64,000 nt of DNA from Mycteria americana (lineage: Eukaryota; Chordata; Aves; Ciconiiformes; Ciconiidae). How positions within the stretch are numbered: the stretch's first letter is position 1; each line of letters begins with the position of its first letter. Made by a program: the position numbers and the translations under genes. The stretch is from NCBI RefSeq assembly GCF_035582795.1, contig NC_134373.1:18560001-18624000 (forward strand), given 5' to 3'. This document shows positions 40,401-52,130 of this stretch, piece by piece. The notes beneath the pieces are model-generated. The model saw only the letters and a program-made list of their open reading frames with translations, made no database searches and was not told the origin of the DNA.

Positions 40401-43400
40401 TCATTGCTGTAATGGAAGATTCTTCAGTTATTCAAAGATGCAGTAACATTTTTTCATAACTTTCCTATTTAGACCACACAGACTTCAAAACCAGAAGCAG
40501 AGGCCTTGTCCTTTGATGACTGCATGCAGCTCTTGGCAGAAGCATTCCCATTTATAGACAACAATGAGGTAAAAATGCTCAATACAACGGTTTCACAGGT
40601 GCTCTTTTAGGGGATCAGTCTCATGTCTTCTCTTACTAAGATGTGTCTTCAGCATAATATTAATTTGTGATATGAGTTTTGTGGTCAAGCTGACTCCAAC
40701 TGGAATAAAGCAGTGTAGTAAGCTTGAACTAGGGCTGTGTCTGGAGGGAGTGGAGTGGTACTCTTGTGTTCCTTCTGCTTACTGAATCCTGCAGCCACGA
40801 TTCAGTGTATAACGCCAGCTGATGGCAACCATTCTAGTTACCGCAAATAACGGTAGCGGACTCTGTCAGTTTTTTACAGTGGGCTTAGTGCAGCTCTCTG
40901 GAGTTAGTGCATTTGAGTTGCTTTATTTCCATGTGCTGACCCAGACTATTTGATGTGTAAGGATAAGCCCTTCACCAGTCAGTTTCTAGGGTTTTTTTTT
41001 TCCCATTTCTTTCCTTAATATGAAAATGCCTTTCATAGGAATATTTTTATATTATCCCATTGTTCACAAAAAATGTTTTTGTTAAGAAATACCTGCCTGT
41101 CTGTTCTGCAGAAATGGTAGAACACCAAAAACCAGATTTTTGCTTCAGAAAATTCAAAGTTGTTTGAGTGTGGGTTTTTTTTAGTGTGGTGTGGTGCTTT
41201 TTGTTGTTGTTGTTTTGTTTCATTTTTTTTTAAATTTTTTTTAAACACTCCAGGCTTCTTCAGCTGCATTTCAGTCACTGGTTCCTGCTCAGATCAATAG
41301 CAACCCAGTCTTCATTTCCTCTGATCAAACTCAGCCACCTGAATCACCTGTCCTAGTTCCACTTACTGATGCAGAGAATATGCAGAACATAGAGCAAGTT
41401 TGGGAAGAACTATTGTCCCTTCCAGAGTTACAGGTAAAGGTTTATGTAAGCACCTGAAAAAAATAGCATGATATTTTGGAAGAGTATGGTATTTCAGAGA
41501 ATGCAGTACAATAGCATCTTAACAGATAGTGATTATGACTATCATGTTGGATTCTACACCTGTAGGATGTCTATAACAATATAAGCTTTAATTTTTTAAA
41601 AATAATACATTGAAAAACAGTAAGAGGAAGGAAATTAGTGGTTTATCAGAAGGCCTTAGTAAAACACAATCTATCTTCCCAGTCAGAACTTCCCCATGTT
41701 TAGCAAATCATTGTTTGCCTCTTCTTATGCAACTTCTTACAGCACGATCATGGTTGAAATTTCAGCTGCTTAAAAATGGACATTTCTGAATTATGGATCT
41801 ACAACAGGAGCTGTTTCCACAAGCATTATCGTAAATTTTGTTTTTGCAGTATCTGATTGTGTGAATCATTTATGGTTACTTTTGCATTCAACTTTTATCT
41901 AAGGAAAAGGTTTTGTAAAGATTATAATAGAACATACATTTAGATACCTGACTCTTCTATGTATAGTTATATAGCTACTGTTTATATATGTTCAGTAAAA
42001 ACTAATTATGTAGTGTACATGAACTGAATATTTCAGAGGAACAAAAAAATAACTTTGCTGTATTTCTAAATTGTGCATTACAGAGGACGTCTAGGGTTTT
42101 TTTTCTCCTATCCTTATGTTTCTATTTATATCTTCCTTAGATTTGATTCTAAAATTGAGTAAATTTATTTTCAAATATGACTGTAGAACATTGTCATGCT
42201 TCAGCATGACGCTGCTCTACTTTATGCTGTTAACACAAGAGATGAATGTTCAGTGGAATGCCTGTAAATCTGAATCATATTTTAAAAATCATATAAATCA
42301 TATTAAAAAAAGTTTGCAGGAACTGTTTTTCCTGCCACTCTACACTTTCCCTTTTGTCTTCTTATATTTTTCAAAATTTTCCTAGCTTCCTAATCCTTAC
42401 TGCTGTGGTAGGCTTAAAAGCCTTACATAAGTAACAGGGGCAATTGGCTGTGAAGAGGCAGCAGTGATGCTGAAAATACATTAAGAAACCAAACCAAAAT
42501 TATCTATTGCAGTAATTCTGAATAGTAACTGAATAATCTTCTGAAAGAAGTGAGATAATTAAATTGAGGGCATTGCCTTTTATGAATTATGTTTGAAGAA
42601 AAGAAAAAAAGGAAAGAGCGCTCTCATTCAAAACCTTAGCTTAAGCCTTGAATGATTAGTGGTTAAATAATCACTGTGTGGTCCCTTCTTAAGAGAAACA
42701 GAATCATTTTGGTAATTGCCTAATTCTTTGGGGACAGCAGGCACACTTATTTCAGCTTCAGTTAAGAAACTGCCACCCTGTTGGAAAGAACATGGGTCTT
42801 GTAGCCAGTGAAAGCCCATCAGTGTAATAGTCTTCAGCACTCACGCTGATGTTAGCCAGCTTAACTAAAAGTATGTGGAGTGAGTTAATGTTTGCAAGGC
42901 TTCATGTTGGTACTCCTTTTACTTCACAGAGAATCACTTTTCTCTGCACTGAACAGCTGCTTCATTCAGTAAATCCTAAAAGAATCTTGTTTTTTGAGGA
43001 ACAGAAATCTACCACATAACATGAAATTAAGAGTACTAAAAGTAATTGTTTGCTAGTAATGCTCCTTAAGTCTCATTCAGTAATTTTACATTTACCGTAC
43101 TCGTGCCATTCCTAGCAGTGGTGCTTGTGAGAAGTTCAGACCTGGCAGCTCCAGGATTCCCACTAGCAATTTACCAGAACAGGAGGGCTCTGTGCAGCTG
43201 CCATACAGCATTGGAATGGGTCTCTTCAGCATCTTGCTATGAGTTTGAGAGGCTCCTCTCTCTCAGTCTAAATAGCTTTGTCCAGAACAAGTTGCTTCAT
43301 ACTCTTGCTTAGGTATCTAGTCTTCTTCCTAGATTGCCTCTCCATAGTAAAAGTGTGTTGTAGTCATCTAGGTTACAGCAATGTTGTAACACGCGTTTTA

Positions 43401-44707
43401 CGTGCGTGTTGATTGCTAAAATATTTATAGAATATATAGAAAAAGGTTTATCAATTGGAGATCTTTTGCTCAACTTCTGTCTTGCATTTCCCATGTAGTG
43501 TCTTAACATTGAAAATGATAACCTGGCTGAGGTAAGCACAATCGCAAGCCCTGAAACCAAGCCAACAGAGATGCACAACAGCTATAATTACTACAGCTCG
43601 TTACCCATCATGAGAAAAGCTGTTAACTGTGGTCCAGATTTCCTGGATAGTATTGAGGGCCCCTTTTCCAGCATTTTGCCACCAGAAGACACCAGCCAGC
43701 TGAGTGTGAACTCTTTAAATGACACGTCCCCTTCAAACTCTGACTTCTGTGAGGATTTCTACACCACCTTTATTGATACAAAGGTGAACGGTGACACAGC
43801 AACGACAAACGCTATCAGTCAGTCGCTTGCGGAAATTCTAAGTGAACCTATTGATCTTTCTGACTTCTCACTGTGTAAAGCTTTTAATGGCAACCACTCA
43901 GGAACCGTACCAGAATGTAATGAGTCTGACTCTGGTATTTCATTGAATGCAAGTTCTAGTGTAGCATCGCCTGAACACTCTGTTGAATCCTCTGCCTATG
44001 GAGATAAGACTTTTGGTTGTAGCGATTCTGAAATGGAAGACATGGATAGTGCTCCTGGAAGCGTGCCGCAGAGCAACGCTAGCGTGTACTCTTTGCAGTT
44101 CCAGGAGCAAGTGTTTTCTTCTGTGGGGTCAGGCACTCAAACACCTAGTTTGCAGTGTACAAACACACCAAAGAAGGAACCCCCTGCTGGTCCAGGCCAC
44201 CCCAAAGCTCTGTTCACAAAAGATAAACCTTCAAGCTGCCTTGAAGCTCATCTCACAAGAGATGAGCAAAGAGCAAAAGCTCTGCAGATCCCTTTTCCTG
44301 TTGAAAAAATCATCAATCTCCCTGTTGATGACTTCAATGAAATGATGTCTAAGGAGCAGTTCAATGAAGCCCAGCTTGCGCTTATTCGAGACATACGCAG
44401 GAGAGGCAAGAACAAAGTGGCTGCTCAAAATTGCCGTAAAAGAAAACTGGAAAATATAGTGGAACTGGAGCAAGACTTGAGTAACCTAAAAGATGAGAAG
44501 GAAAAATTGCTTAAGGAAAAAGGAGAGCATGACAAAAGCCTTCGTCAAATGAAAAAGCAACTAACCACCTTATACCTTGAGGTCTTCAGCATGCTACGTG
44601 ATGAAGATGGGAAGTCTTACTCTCCTAGTGAATATTCACTGCAGCAAACTAGAGATGGCAATGTCTTTCTTGTTCCTAAAAGCAAGAAGTCAGAGACTAA
44701 ACTTTGA
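19412..44707 (+). CDS. NFE2L2: NFE2L2 (NRF2), five coding exons
   Basis: NRF2 is the cap'n'collar bZIP activator of antioxidant and detoxification genes. It is held by KEAP1 in the cytoplasm and pairs with small MAF proteins at antioxidant response elements in the nucleus. Coding exons are 19412-19441, 40039-40308, 40473-40568, 41254-41433 and 43499-44707. All introns are GT-AG and phase 0, giving 594 residues (human 605). Neh2 is at about 12-95, with DLG at 24-26, ETGE at 74-77 and seven lysines between. Neh4/Neh5 lie at about 105-200, including [12 protein letters not shown] followed by Cys193. Neh6 degrons are DSGIS 336-340 and DSAPGS 375-380. The basic region is about 492-508, then the zipper, and the Neh3 motif VFLVPKSKK is 581-589. 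The start MEIELPP matches the vertebrate N terminus. It converges on HNRNPA3. Identification is very secure. Confidence 0.97.
19609..19618 (-). promoter_or_regulatory. Antioxidant response element in the NFE2L2 CpG island
   Basis: The minus-strand sequence GTGACTCAGC is a perfect match to the ARE core RTGACNNNGC and includes an AP-1-type TGACTCA. It lies about 170 bp downstream of exon 1 within the island. Autoregulation of NRF2 through AREs near its own promoter is known in mammals. Occupancy here is inference. Confidence 0.6.
19654..19732. repeat. C-rich run, (CGCTC)n and GGGCC repeats; quadruplex-prone
   Basis: A nearly pure C tract at 19654-19682 is followed by several CGCTC units, then by a run of eight G and four further GGG blocks separated by CC (19705-19732). 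The last part satisfies a G-quadruplex pattern on the plus strand; the C tract does so on the minus strand. Confidence 0.8.
19865..20015. repeat. 41-bp minisatellite, about 3.6 copies
   Basis: Units start at 19865, 19906 and 19947, with a diverged partial copy from about 19988. The full copies appear identical, so expansion is recent. Each unit contains the perfect palindrome GAGCCGGCTC and a small hairpin GCTCC-TGAG-GGAGC. It lies at the start of NFE2L2 intron 1. Confidence 0.88.
20350..29387 (+). other. NFE2L2 intron 1, proximal part
   Basis: About 9 kb of AT-rich intron. A short (ATCT)n stretch lies near 22452-22464. No exon, RNA gene or recognisable mobile element was seen. Intron 1 as a whole (19442-40038) is about 20.6 kb. 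Confidence 0.6.
29388..30143 (-). mobile_element. CR1 LINE fragment, 5'-truncated, antisense in NFE2L2 intron 1
   Basis: The minus strand carries the C-terminal end of a CR1 reverse-transcriptase ORF and the CR1 3' tail. Recognisable protein blocks on a 203-codon frame (30047 down to 29436) are [64 protein letters not shown] and [10 protein letters not shown]. The 3' end shows the family's typical ending (plus strand TCATAGAATCATTGAAT at 29388). Homology starts near 30143, so most of the element is absent. A one-base deletion in a C run at 30053-30056 shifts the frame just upstream of the open part. CR1 moves by target-primed reverse transcription; this copy cannot. Confidence 0.93.
30144..38275 (+). 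other. NFE2L2 intron 1, middle part
   Basis: About 8 kb of intron. It includes a 16-base A run at about 30386-30401 and a 13-base A run near 37375. No coding exon or further mobile element was recognised. Confidence 0.55.
38276..38361. repeat. Imperfect inverted repeat (hairpin) in intron 1
   Basis: Arm CTGGAGAGACCAAAC (38276-38290) is complementary, with one mismatch, to GTTTGGTCTCCCCAG (38347-38361). The 56 nt between contain a second pair, TCAGCTT and AAGCTGA, that can extend the stem. The total is 86 nt. It could be a structured RNA, a tiny inverted-repeat element or chance. Confidence 0.5.
38362..40038 (+). other. NFE2L2 intron 1, distal part
   Basis: This ends at the acceptor CATTACAG before exon 2. 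Nothing else was recognised. Confidence 0.6.
40039..40308 (+). CDS. NFE2L2: NFE2L2 coding exon 2 (Neh2, KEAP1-binding)
   Basis: Ninety codons, residues 11-100. It holds the low-affinity DLG motif (LWRQDIDLG), the seven-lysine helix that KEAP1-CUL3 ubiquitinates, and the high-affinity DEETGEF motif. The two residues after DLG are Ala-Arg where human has Val-Ser. An in-frame ATG at 40042 could start a shorter isoform like that known in mammals. Phase 0 at both ends means the exon can be skipped in frame. Confidence 0.98.
40473..40568 (+). CDS. NFE2L2: NFE2L2 coding exon 3 (Neh4)
   Basis: Thirty-two codons, residues 101-132. It includes [21 protein letters not shown], which corresponds to the Neh4 transactivation segment that binds CBP. 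The acceptor is CCTATTTAG and the donor GAG before GTAAAA. It is phase 0 at both ends. Confidence 0.96.
41254..41433 (+). CDS. NFE2L2: NFE2L2 coding exon 4 (start of Neh5)
   Basis: Sixty codons, residues 133-192. It ends with [15 protein letters not shown], the Neh5 activation segment and nuclear export region. A long T-rich tract precedes the acceptor CACTCCAG. It is phase 0 at both ends. Confidence 0.96.
41434..43498 (+). other. NFE2L2 intron 4
   Basis: A 2.1 kb AT-rich intron, from GTAAAGG to CCATGTAG. No repeat or alternative exon was recognised. Confidence 0.7.
43499..44707 (+). CDS. NFE2L2: NFE2L2 coding exon 5 (Neh5 end, Neh6, bZIP, Neh3)
   Basis: 402 codons plus TGA. The first codon is the cysteine of LQC, the redox-sensitive residue of the Neh5 export signal in human (Cys183). 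The exon then holds both beta-TrCP degrons, the CNC region ending near the [19 protein letters not shown] block, the basic region with [12 protein letters not shown], the leucine zipper with the export motif around [12 protein letters not shown], and the Neh3 tail that recruits CHD6. The C terminus reads SKKSETKL, shorter and different from the human end. Confidence 0.98.
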   Translation, partial: CLNIENDNLAEVSTIASPETKPTEMHNSYNYYSSLPIMRKAVNCGPDFLDSIEGPFSSILPPEDTSQLSVNSLNDTSPSNSDFCEDFYTTFIDTKVNGDTATTNAISQSLAEILSEPIDLSDFSLCKAFNGNHSGTVPECNESDSGISLNASSSVASPEHSVESSAYGDKTFGCSDSEMEDMDSAPGSVPQSNASVYSLQFQEQVFSSVGSGTQTPSLQCTNTPKKEPPAGPGHPKALFTKDKPSSCLEAHLTRDEQRAKALQIPFPVEKIINLPVDDFNEMMSKEQFNEAQLALIRDIRRRGKNKVAAQNCRKRKLENIVELEQDLSNLKDEKEKLLKEKGEHDKSLRQMKKQLTTLYLEVFSMLRDEDGKSYSPSEYSLQQTRDGNVFLVPKSKKSETKL

Positions 44708-45760
44708 AGGGCAGCACAGCTAGCTACTGTCCTCCGGGTTACTATTTTTGTATCATTATCCTGATAGTTTTTACTGTGAGGTGGAATGCAGAATTAGGTA
44801 ATATTTTTCAAGTAATTCTATGCAATGATAATTTTGAAGTTAATAATTAGTTTATGGAAGATGCAAGTTTAAAACTAATAATGCAGATGGATGTATGCAA
44901 AATTTGTAATCTCACTTTTATAACAGACATTTCCTTCTTATAGTGCCACTTTGACTAGTTTCCATATACATGTAAATATTTAAAGATACCATATTTATAT
45001 ACTGGTCCTATCTCTTGTTATATTCATAGATTTATTTGATATATATATAAATGATTTTAGCCTTCTAAATATAATTTCTTGCAAGACAAACAGTATGCCT
45101 TCTGATACTTTTTATAAATATGCAATAGTGTTTGTTTCCCATTTTTCTTACACATTTATACTTGCTTTATATTTAATATATTTTAATTTAGTATAAAAGT
45201 CGATACTTAGTGTTTGATTTTGATTTATCAGTTCATTAAACTTTAACTCTACTTCATACACATTTATTTCCCTAAAGAAGGGAAATCCTCACTAGTTTTC
45301 CAAGGCTAAGTCTTCATGTAACAAATATGCTTAATAAGCAGAGATGTATCACACAGCGTTGTCAGCATTACTAATGCTTCGTTCAGCATAATTTTAACTG
45401 CCATTTGGAAGGATTGAGTAACACAGTTCAGTTTCAAGTCTAGGCTAAGTTTATGTAATTTTTGTTTTGCTCTTTGAACACTACTTAAATTCATGATGAG
45501 ATCTTTCCTCCAAAGGCATTTAAAATCTGTTAATTAAGACAGTCAGCATTGTGCATTTTTCCAACTAAAAATTCTGTACATGTTTTGAGTACTTGTTCTA
45601 GAAATACACCATGTATCTCTGACTCCGACCAGCGAGCATTGTTTGTCACTGAGGCATACTGACTGCCAACCAGCTGCACTGTTTGGAACCTGTGCTCAAT
45701 TAATTGAAAAGCATTGTGGAGTTTAAATTATGATGAGAATAAAAATTGGGCAAATAGCAT
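44708..45760 (+). promoter_or_regulatory. NFE2L2: NFE2L2 3' UTR
   Basis: About 1.05 kb, very AT-rich, with many ATTTA pentamers (for example near 44979-45000 and 45030-45040) typical of unstable mRNAs. It carries seed matches for miR-27 (ACTGTGA at 44773-44779) and miR-153 (CTATGCAA at 44818-44825), both families reported to repress human NRF2. The end is set by the poly(A) signal at 45738. Confidence 0.65.
45738..45743 (+). terminator. Probable NFE2L2 poly(A) signal
   Basis: AATAAA is followed by a G/T-rich stretch (TTGGTTTGTTTACTC). An earlier variant ATTAAA near 45235 could give a shorter transcript. Confidence 0.6.
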
Positions 45761-45764
45761 TGGT

Positions 45765-48600
45765 TTGTTTACTCTTCAGATGGACTCATTGTACTTGATT
45801 GTGGATTTTTTGAATACAGAAAATGCATAATTTGTAATTTGGAATAACACATTGATCTGAACATCAAAACCTGTGTCATCTTCCTTATCTCCCCTATGAA
45901 ACCTCTAAAAGGCCCATTTAATCTGAAATGTTTTTTCTGCCACTGATGCTCTATATTTTAGGAATATTTGGCCTATTACAATATTATGCATAACTTCATT
46001 TAGTATACTAAACACCAAGTTGTTTTGCAAGACCTTGTGGTACATTTTTTTTGAAAGAATGAAATGGAGATACTGAAAAAGGGTAGACCCACCAAGATTG
46101 TTTAAGGAAAAAGGGTTTGTAGAAGGACAGCAGGTTAGGAAACCAGCCTTCTGTTAGCTCACTATTCACAAAGTTAAGATGATAGGGTTGTTGGTGAATT
46201 CAGTCTTGCAACTTTTATTTCCCAAACTTTTTAACTGTGCTGGAGTTACATATCCAATAGAAAGCATCTCATCGCTGGCCATGAAAGCCAAAGGAACAAT
46301 TTTAGGTTATCATAATCCCAATTCTGTACTGTATCACTCTTTATCGACCTTCTGAGTGTCCTCAAAAAAAAAGTGCAAAGAGGAAGTACAGAAAGCCATA
46401 GTTTGGATGAGCATTATTCTGTCAGGGGATGCTGTGGAAGGTCTCCTGCTTTTGACTGTTCTGTGTTGTTTGCTGCTTTTGTACAACTCTCCAGTAACAA
46501 CTCCAAGCCCTCTCACCTGAACAGCATTAACTAATTTGGAGCCTATGATTATGTAGGTACCAGTTTTGTTTTCCCCTGTATGCATGGAATGTGTAGATGC
46601 TATTTTACTGTCCAGCTGGTCACAGTAGTATCAGTGTACTGCTTCACCATCAGCTTTTGTTTTTACTACCCCAAATAATTTTTTATTTCCAATCCTTGTC
46701 ACCTTGTCATCCATCTTCTGTTAACTCATTTACCGATTCTGAGCAGCAGAGGCCCCTCTAGTACCTGGTGCAAACACACGCTCACTCTCTTGCGCTTCAT
46801 CTGCAGTGCAACCTTGGCTAACCGGAGAGGAGCAGGGCTGGAAAAGCAGAGCAGTAACAACAGCTTCGCCAAGAAGGCAGTTTTGCTCCAGGGCAGTGTA
46901 ATGCCAGGAACCATGATCCTGTCCTCTTTAAAAGGCAGGTGTAATGGCCCAGTGCCAGTACTGGAAGAAAGTCTTTGGGGCCATCAGCTGTTCACCTTTG
47001 GGGCCATCACCATCACCTTAAGAGAAAAGTAACTGTTTCACATCACTTCTCATACTGTGTTACTTGCTCTGAGGCAGCAGATACAGCAAGGTCATGAAAA
47101 AAACTGTAGCCTCAGATTTCCAACGTCCCTGGAAGTACTAGCAACCTTGCCCGTTACATCAAGTACTAACATTTGTGTTTTTGCAGAAGACCTTGGGAAA
47201 CGTAAATCCGGGTGACCCAGCTTGCACTGTGAGGCTGCTTACCTTGTTTATACTGACCTCTTTCCTTGTTAACGGCACATCAGTCCATCCCACCGCGCAG
47301 CCCTTGACATACCCCGAATGCAAGAACACTCCTTTTTGGAGCAAACAGTCAGTGCCGATGGTTGAAAACCTAGAGGCTGGATTTGATGGATGAAGCAGGT
47401 TTATTTGCTCTAGCTAGGGTGGCCAAGCACCAGCTAAACTAAATCAAAGACATCACAGCAGTGAGGGATATTTTTCTTGCTGCTGTTGTTCAAATGTGCC
47501 TCTATTGACTTCGCCACCAGCGCTACCTAGGAAGGAAACACCCCTAGCAATCGCCAAGCCTGGGTGAACGCTAGGGGAATGCTGCCTTTTAAAGCAAGAG
47601 GATCTCATCCATATTTAGGGATGGTAATTTTAGAGCATAAGCATTATGGAGGCAGCACACTGAGCTATGGCCCTGGCCAGTCTTTCAACACTGATACACA
47701 GTAGCTGTAACACACCAGCAGGTCTGATTGATGGCAAAGCACAGAGAACCTGAAGAGGAAGAGCTCCTGGGTTCCCCCCCCATTAGTTAGGCTATCAAAC
47801 GTCTGACTTGCAGAGAAAATGTTCTCTCTAGCTGTAATAGAAACACTTCAATTACAAATTGGCTATAAAACAGAGACCTCAGTAAACCCCTGCCCTCCAC
47901 TTCAATTTGTTCCTTATTTTAACACTAATGCAAAAGCCGAAGGCGAACAGCATCCTCACAGCCTTTGCGGGGGCCGTTGTATTTGTACTACCCACATGTC
48001 TAAAACTTAATACGGGGATAGTTATTCCATTACCAAGGTGAAAAGAGCAACAACAACAAACCTGCAGTTAATGCAGAAGCCTTGTTTGAATTCCACCAGG
48101 CAAAGAACCAGTCTGAAGTAACTTGGACCACAACAACTTGCATTCAACTTAAACCAGTATTTTTCATATCATGAACACAGTGAATGTTGTACTCGCCTTG
48201 AAACACCCAACATCATTAAGGAAAAAAACATTCCACATCAGATTATTTTGGTATATGTGAAAACATCAGATTGCAAACTATATCCTTCATTTTATTATTA
48301 TTACGGAGGTACAGAGTATGTTCACAAACCTGAGAGTGACCAGCGACATTGCCAAGTCTAATGCATCACAATGCTGACCTCATAGACTGACAAGGCTCCA
48401 CATGGAGACCGTTTATTTCTTGATCAAAACATTCAGTTTTAAAACTATTAAAAGTAAAGCTGACGAGCTGGGCTGAACCAAGGTTTCCTGACTTGCAGTC
48501 CCGAGTTGGAAAGATGATCCTGTAACTCATACTGTGTTGCAATAATTTAAGCTGCTTTGTGTTCCTCACAGCACTAAAAAAAGGTGATGGCAACGCATTT
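45765..48600. other. Interval between the convergent gene ends
   Basis: No exon or mobile element was recognised. A short direct repeat (TTTGGGGCCATCA) occurs twice near 46974 and 46997. If HNRNPA3 uses the distal poly(A) site, the two transcripts end about 2.9 kb apart. Confidence 0.5.
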
Positions 48601-48629
48601 TAGATTGTAAGTCATTTGACAACATACAC

Positions 48630-48635
48630 TTTATT
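48630..48635 (-). terminator. Candidate distal HNRNPA3 poly(A) signal
   Basis: AATAAAGTGTATGTTGTC on the minus strand. The GT-rich sequence after it is a good downstream element. Confidence 0.45.
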
Positions 48636-51600
48636 CTGATACAAAATGGAAATATTTTAACAGTTTTCAATCCATTATGGACTATACTGAAATTTTTACT
48701 TCCCACGCTATTTTTCAACTTGTTTAACCACAAGTTCTAAGATTTCAGCACACTAGCACCATTGCTCTTGAAGTCTTTGCCAGTTATTATAGCACATTAT
48801 TCTGTTTCCAATCTTGCGATATTATCTTCTACATGAAGGCCATTTTTCTTCTACGGAGACACTTGGATTACTTTAGTTCAGGAAAAAGCTAATCTTAGAT
48901 AGAGATGTCAACCTGTAGCACCCACAGCAGAAAAAGAATCATCCATCAGATATCTGAATTTTAGTGATACTCAAGATCTTTCATGCTCCACACAACTTAA
49001 GATACAAACACTTGTCAGAGACCACAGACTGATACGCAAGTCAATATTCCACCGCAGTGTCGACAGTATATGAAAACGTTAATGTCTTAAACACAGGAAC
49101 CAAAGACAGCAAGTCAGTACATCACACCATCAATGCTTGAAAGACTAGGAGCACTCCCCTTCCCGCCTTAAACATTTAAAGGAGATCAAAGTTAAGATGC
49201 TGTGTTTAATTTCAGTGTTCTATAACAACAAAACACTCATCACATCTGCATCAACCTGGGCCCCTTTTGGGGAAATACATTTTTACTACCTGGAAGTACC
49301 ATTTGCTTTTAGATTAACACACAGGTATAGGTATCAAATAAACTTCTGTAGAACTGCAGCTTAGGGACCAATGCTTCGTTAACAGTGTATCTTTACATCT
49401 CCATCTCCATTTACAGCTGCTATTTTCACTAGCAGCCACTACAGAAGAACCTAGCCATGGAACAACATTCTTAACTCTTGGAAGTGCCTCTTGGACAAAG
49501 ATACACTTGACCAAGTACTCCTTAAGGATGTGCTTATCTTTGACAAGGTTTATTTCTGAACAAATTAGTCTAACAAGAGTGTTGTAAATCCAGGTGTGAA
49601 AATAATGCTAACAGTGAACATCTAGTTCTACATGTGGTGCAAAAAGACCCCTCCAGAGCACAGAACAAGTCTGCAGCAATGTAGAATCCTCTACTGTTAA
49701 GAAAAGGTAGAGCTTTGCTCTATACACAGGCCTACTAATGGGATGCAAACTAGAAAGTTTTTGTTAAAACTTACTTTTGTTAAAACATTTTCAAGGTTTT
49801 ACTGTTAAACAATTGTAACATTCCCCCGCCCCCTAAGTACAAGAGCATTTGCCCTCAATTGAGTAATCGTAAGACACACTAATGCTTTTCCCCATTGCCT
49901 GTTGCTCCATACAGATGCCTAGGTGAGCTCACAAGAGCAACTCTGCTTAGCAGAGGAAGAGCAAAGGGTTTCCACCTCTAGATGCAAGAAAGCAAGCTTG
50001 CCACCTCAGCAACAAGCTCTCTAGCATACTACACTACGGAGAGACTGTGGCCTTACTGCAGGGGTTTTAAATTTTGGCTCAACCTTGGCTAACCAAAACC
50101 ATTTGTCAGCGTTTTTTTAAACTATATATACAGTCATTGTGAGATTTCCATTAAGTCGCTCCTGATCATTACCATTGTAAATTACTTCCAAGTTAACTTT
50201 TAATTGTATGTTACAATGTCAAGAGTTTGCTGTCTGGATGTTTACAGACAGCAGGTAACAAGTTTAAATACTTGAATCAGTCTGCAAACATGCCTAAGCC
50301 CCAGGTTAAACTGAAACGCACAGGTTCCATTTGACTATTTTCTGAGTAACGGAAGCATAACCAACACTAAAATAGAAACTGACTTCACAAAAATAATGCA
50401 CACTCAAAAATATATTGGTAAGTTTAAATAGGTATTAGACTACTATATAAAAGGAGTTAAAAACATCCCAGGTCTGTAACAATCGAAGATGCAGAAAAGG
50501 AAATACATGTTCCAAGAGTTAAGAACCAATGCACATAAAGGCAGATTCCATGGAAAGTTCCCGTATTGCCATTCATCTGTACATACAAACGCAGTTGTGC
50601 TTTCAGCTGGGCAGCACGTGACAGTATTAGCCTCCACCGAGCTACCCTGCCTGAAAGCACCAAAGAGCTGAACGGGAACTCTTTGGTTTGTACGGAGAAA
50701 TACAAACCCGCCTGGTGAGCCAAGATTAATGTATTAGGAGGGAAATCACTGCTCTGACCAAGGTGCCTTTACAGAATTACTGCAGCAGCAATGTATCGCA
50801 CGCTACCAAGAACTGTGATGAACGGCTCCAGTGTCTTCACCTTCCGGGTTTCTGCAAGGCGTCTCTTTCTATTACAAGGTAACGAACAATTCTCAAAACC
50901 CCCACGGTACGCTCCCCCCGGAAACTAGAGCACACGTTTCAAAACATTTATCATTTGTCTTGTTGATCTCAGACACATAGCCATTTTGTACCTGCCAGGA
51001 ACAGGAGATTCTCGAGCAGCAATTATGCCAGCAAGCAGCCCTCATCCAGAACAGGCAACGCTGGATGGCATATGCTGGAATACTTGCTCCTTAGTACTTA
51101 AGGCTTTCCTTGATATTAAAAGGCTGGCAAAGGAAAGCCTCGAAGGAAATAAGGGTTAAACAAGTGTTTTACTATACACTACAAATCTTACCCAGTCAGA
51201 AACCTTCAATTGAAGAGGATGTGCAAGACATTCCCCATTTTGTCAAGCAGCAGCTTCTCATTCAACCTGAAAATTAAAGAAATTACTCTTACCTTGTTTA
51301 AAAACCTCCCACTACTCTTTAATTCATGAAAAATTTTAAAGGCAAACCTTACCTATGCTCATTGCCCTTCCTTTCAGGTCTAAACGCTAGACCTATTGAT
51401 TTTGAGTCAACTCAAGTAGCTATCACTCAAGGAGGTTCCAAAAGGTGAAGAACTCTTGCTAGACTTTCTTCGATATTTCAGCTGTGATAAGCAGATTTAA
51501 CTAGCCTTTGGAAAGCTGCTCACTATCAGCACAGTATCTTATGCCTTCACTTTTCTGGAAGTTGAAGCTGTTGCTCCTGCTGCCTTGTCATTCTTTAATT

Positions 51601-52124
51601 ATGCTGACTTCTCCATACTCAATAGGCTGCTGAAGTCCTGTCTTATGAGTCTCCTTAGCAAAGTATGGATCAAAGAAGTACATCCTAGGTTCTTTAAAGC
51701 TGGTTAATCACTGTCCTTACACTTTTCCACATCACAAACAACAGCTAAACTACCCCACCCACCTACAAAGCGGTCACTTACATCCATCTCTTAAAAGGTT
51801 GCATACAGATCTTGTTCATAAAGTTTATTATGACACTATTTTTCAAAGTTAACATTGTTGTCACAGTACAGCTACAAGAGGCCCTGTTAAAAAGAACACT
51901 GTCAATACATTCTAAAAAAATTTAGAAATACCAGATCAATTGTCAGAAGGGACATCAACCCCATCCTCCAGTTGTCCCTGCAATCAGCTGCAGGCCCCAG
52001 GTACAAGTCTACACATCTTCTAGGCGTAGTAACGTACAAAGCAAGTCGGTAGTTAGGTGGCTCACTCCCTAGTGAGTTGTGTTTTAATGTTTTCAAACTC
52101 CAAATGGGTTGTTTAAAAAATGCC

Positions 52125-52130
52125 TTTATT
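52125..52130 (-). terminator. Candidate middle HNRNPA3 poly(A) signal
   Basis: CAATAAAGGCATTTTTTAAA on the minus strand, about 2.2 kb after the stop, with a T-rich stretch right after it. Confidence 0.4.

Noticed and set aside
46790-47393. Open frames of 70-80 codons between the two genes
   Set aside because: No family match and no exon-like boundaries with consistent phase; likely chance.
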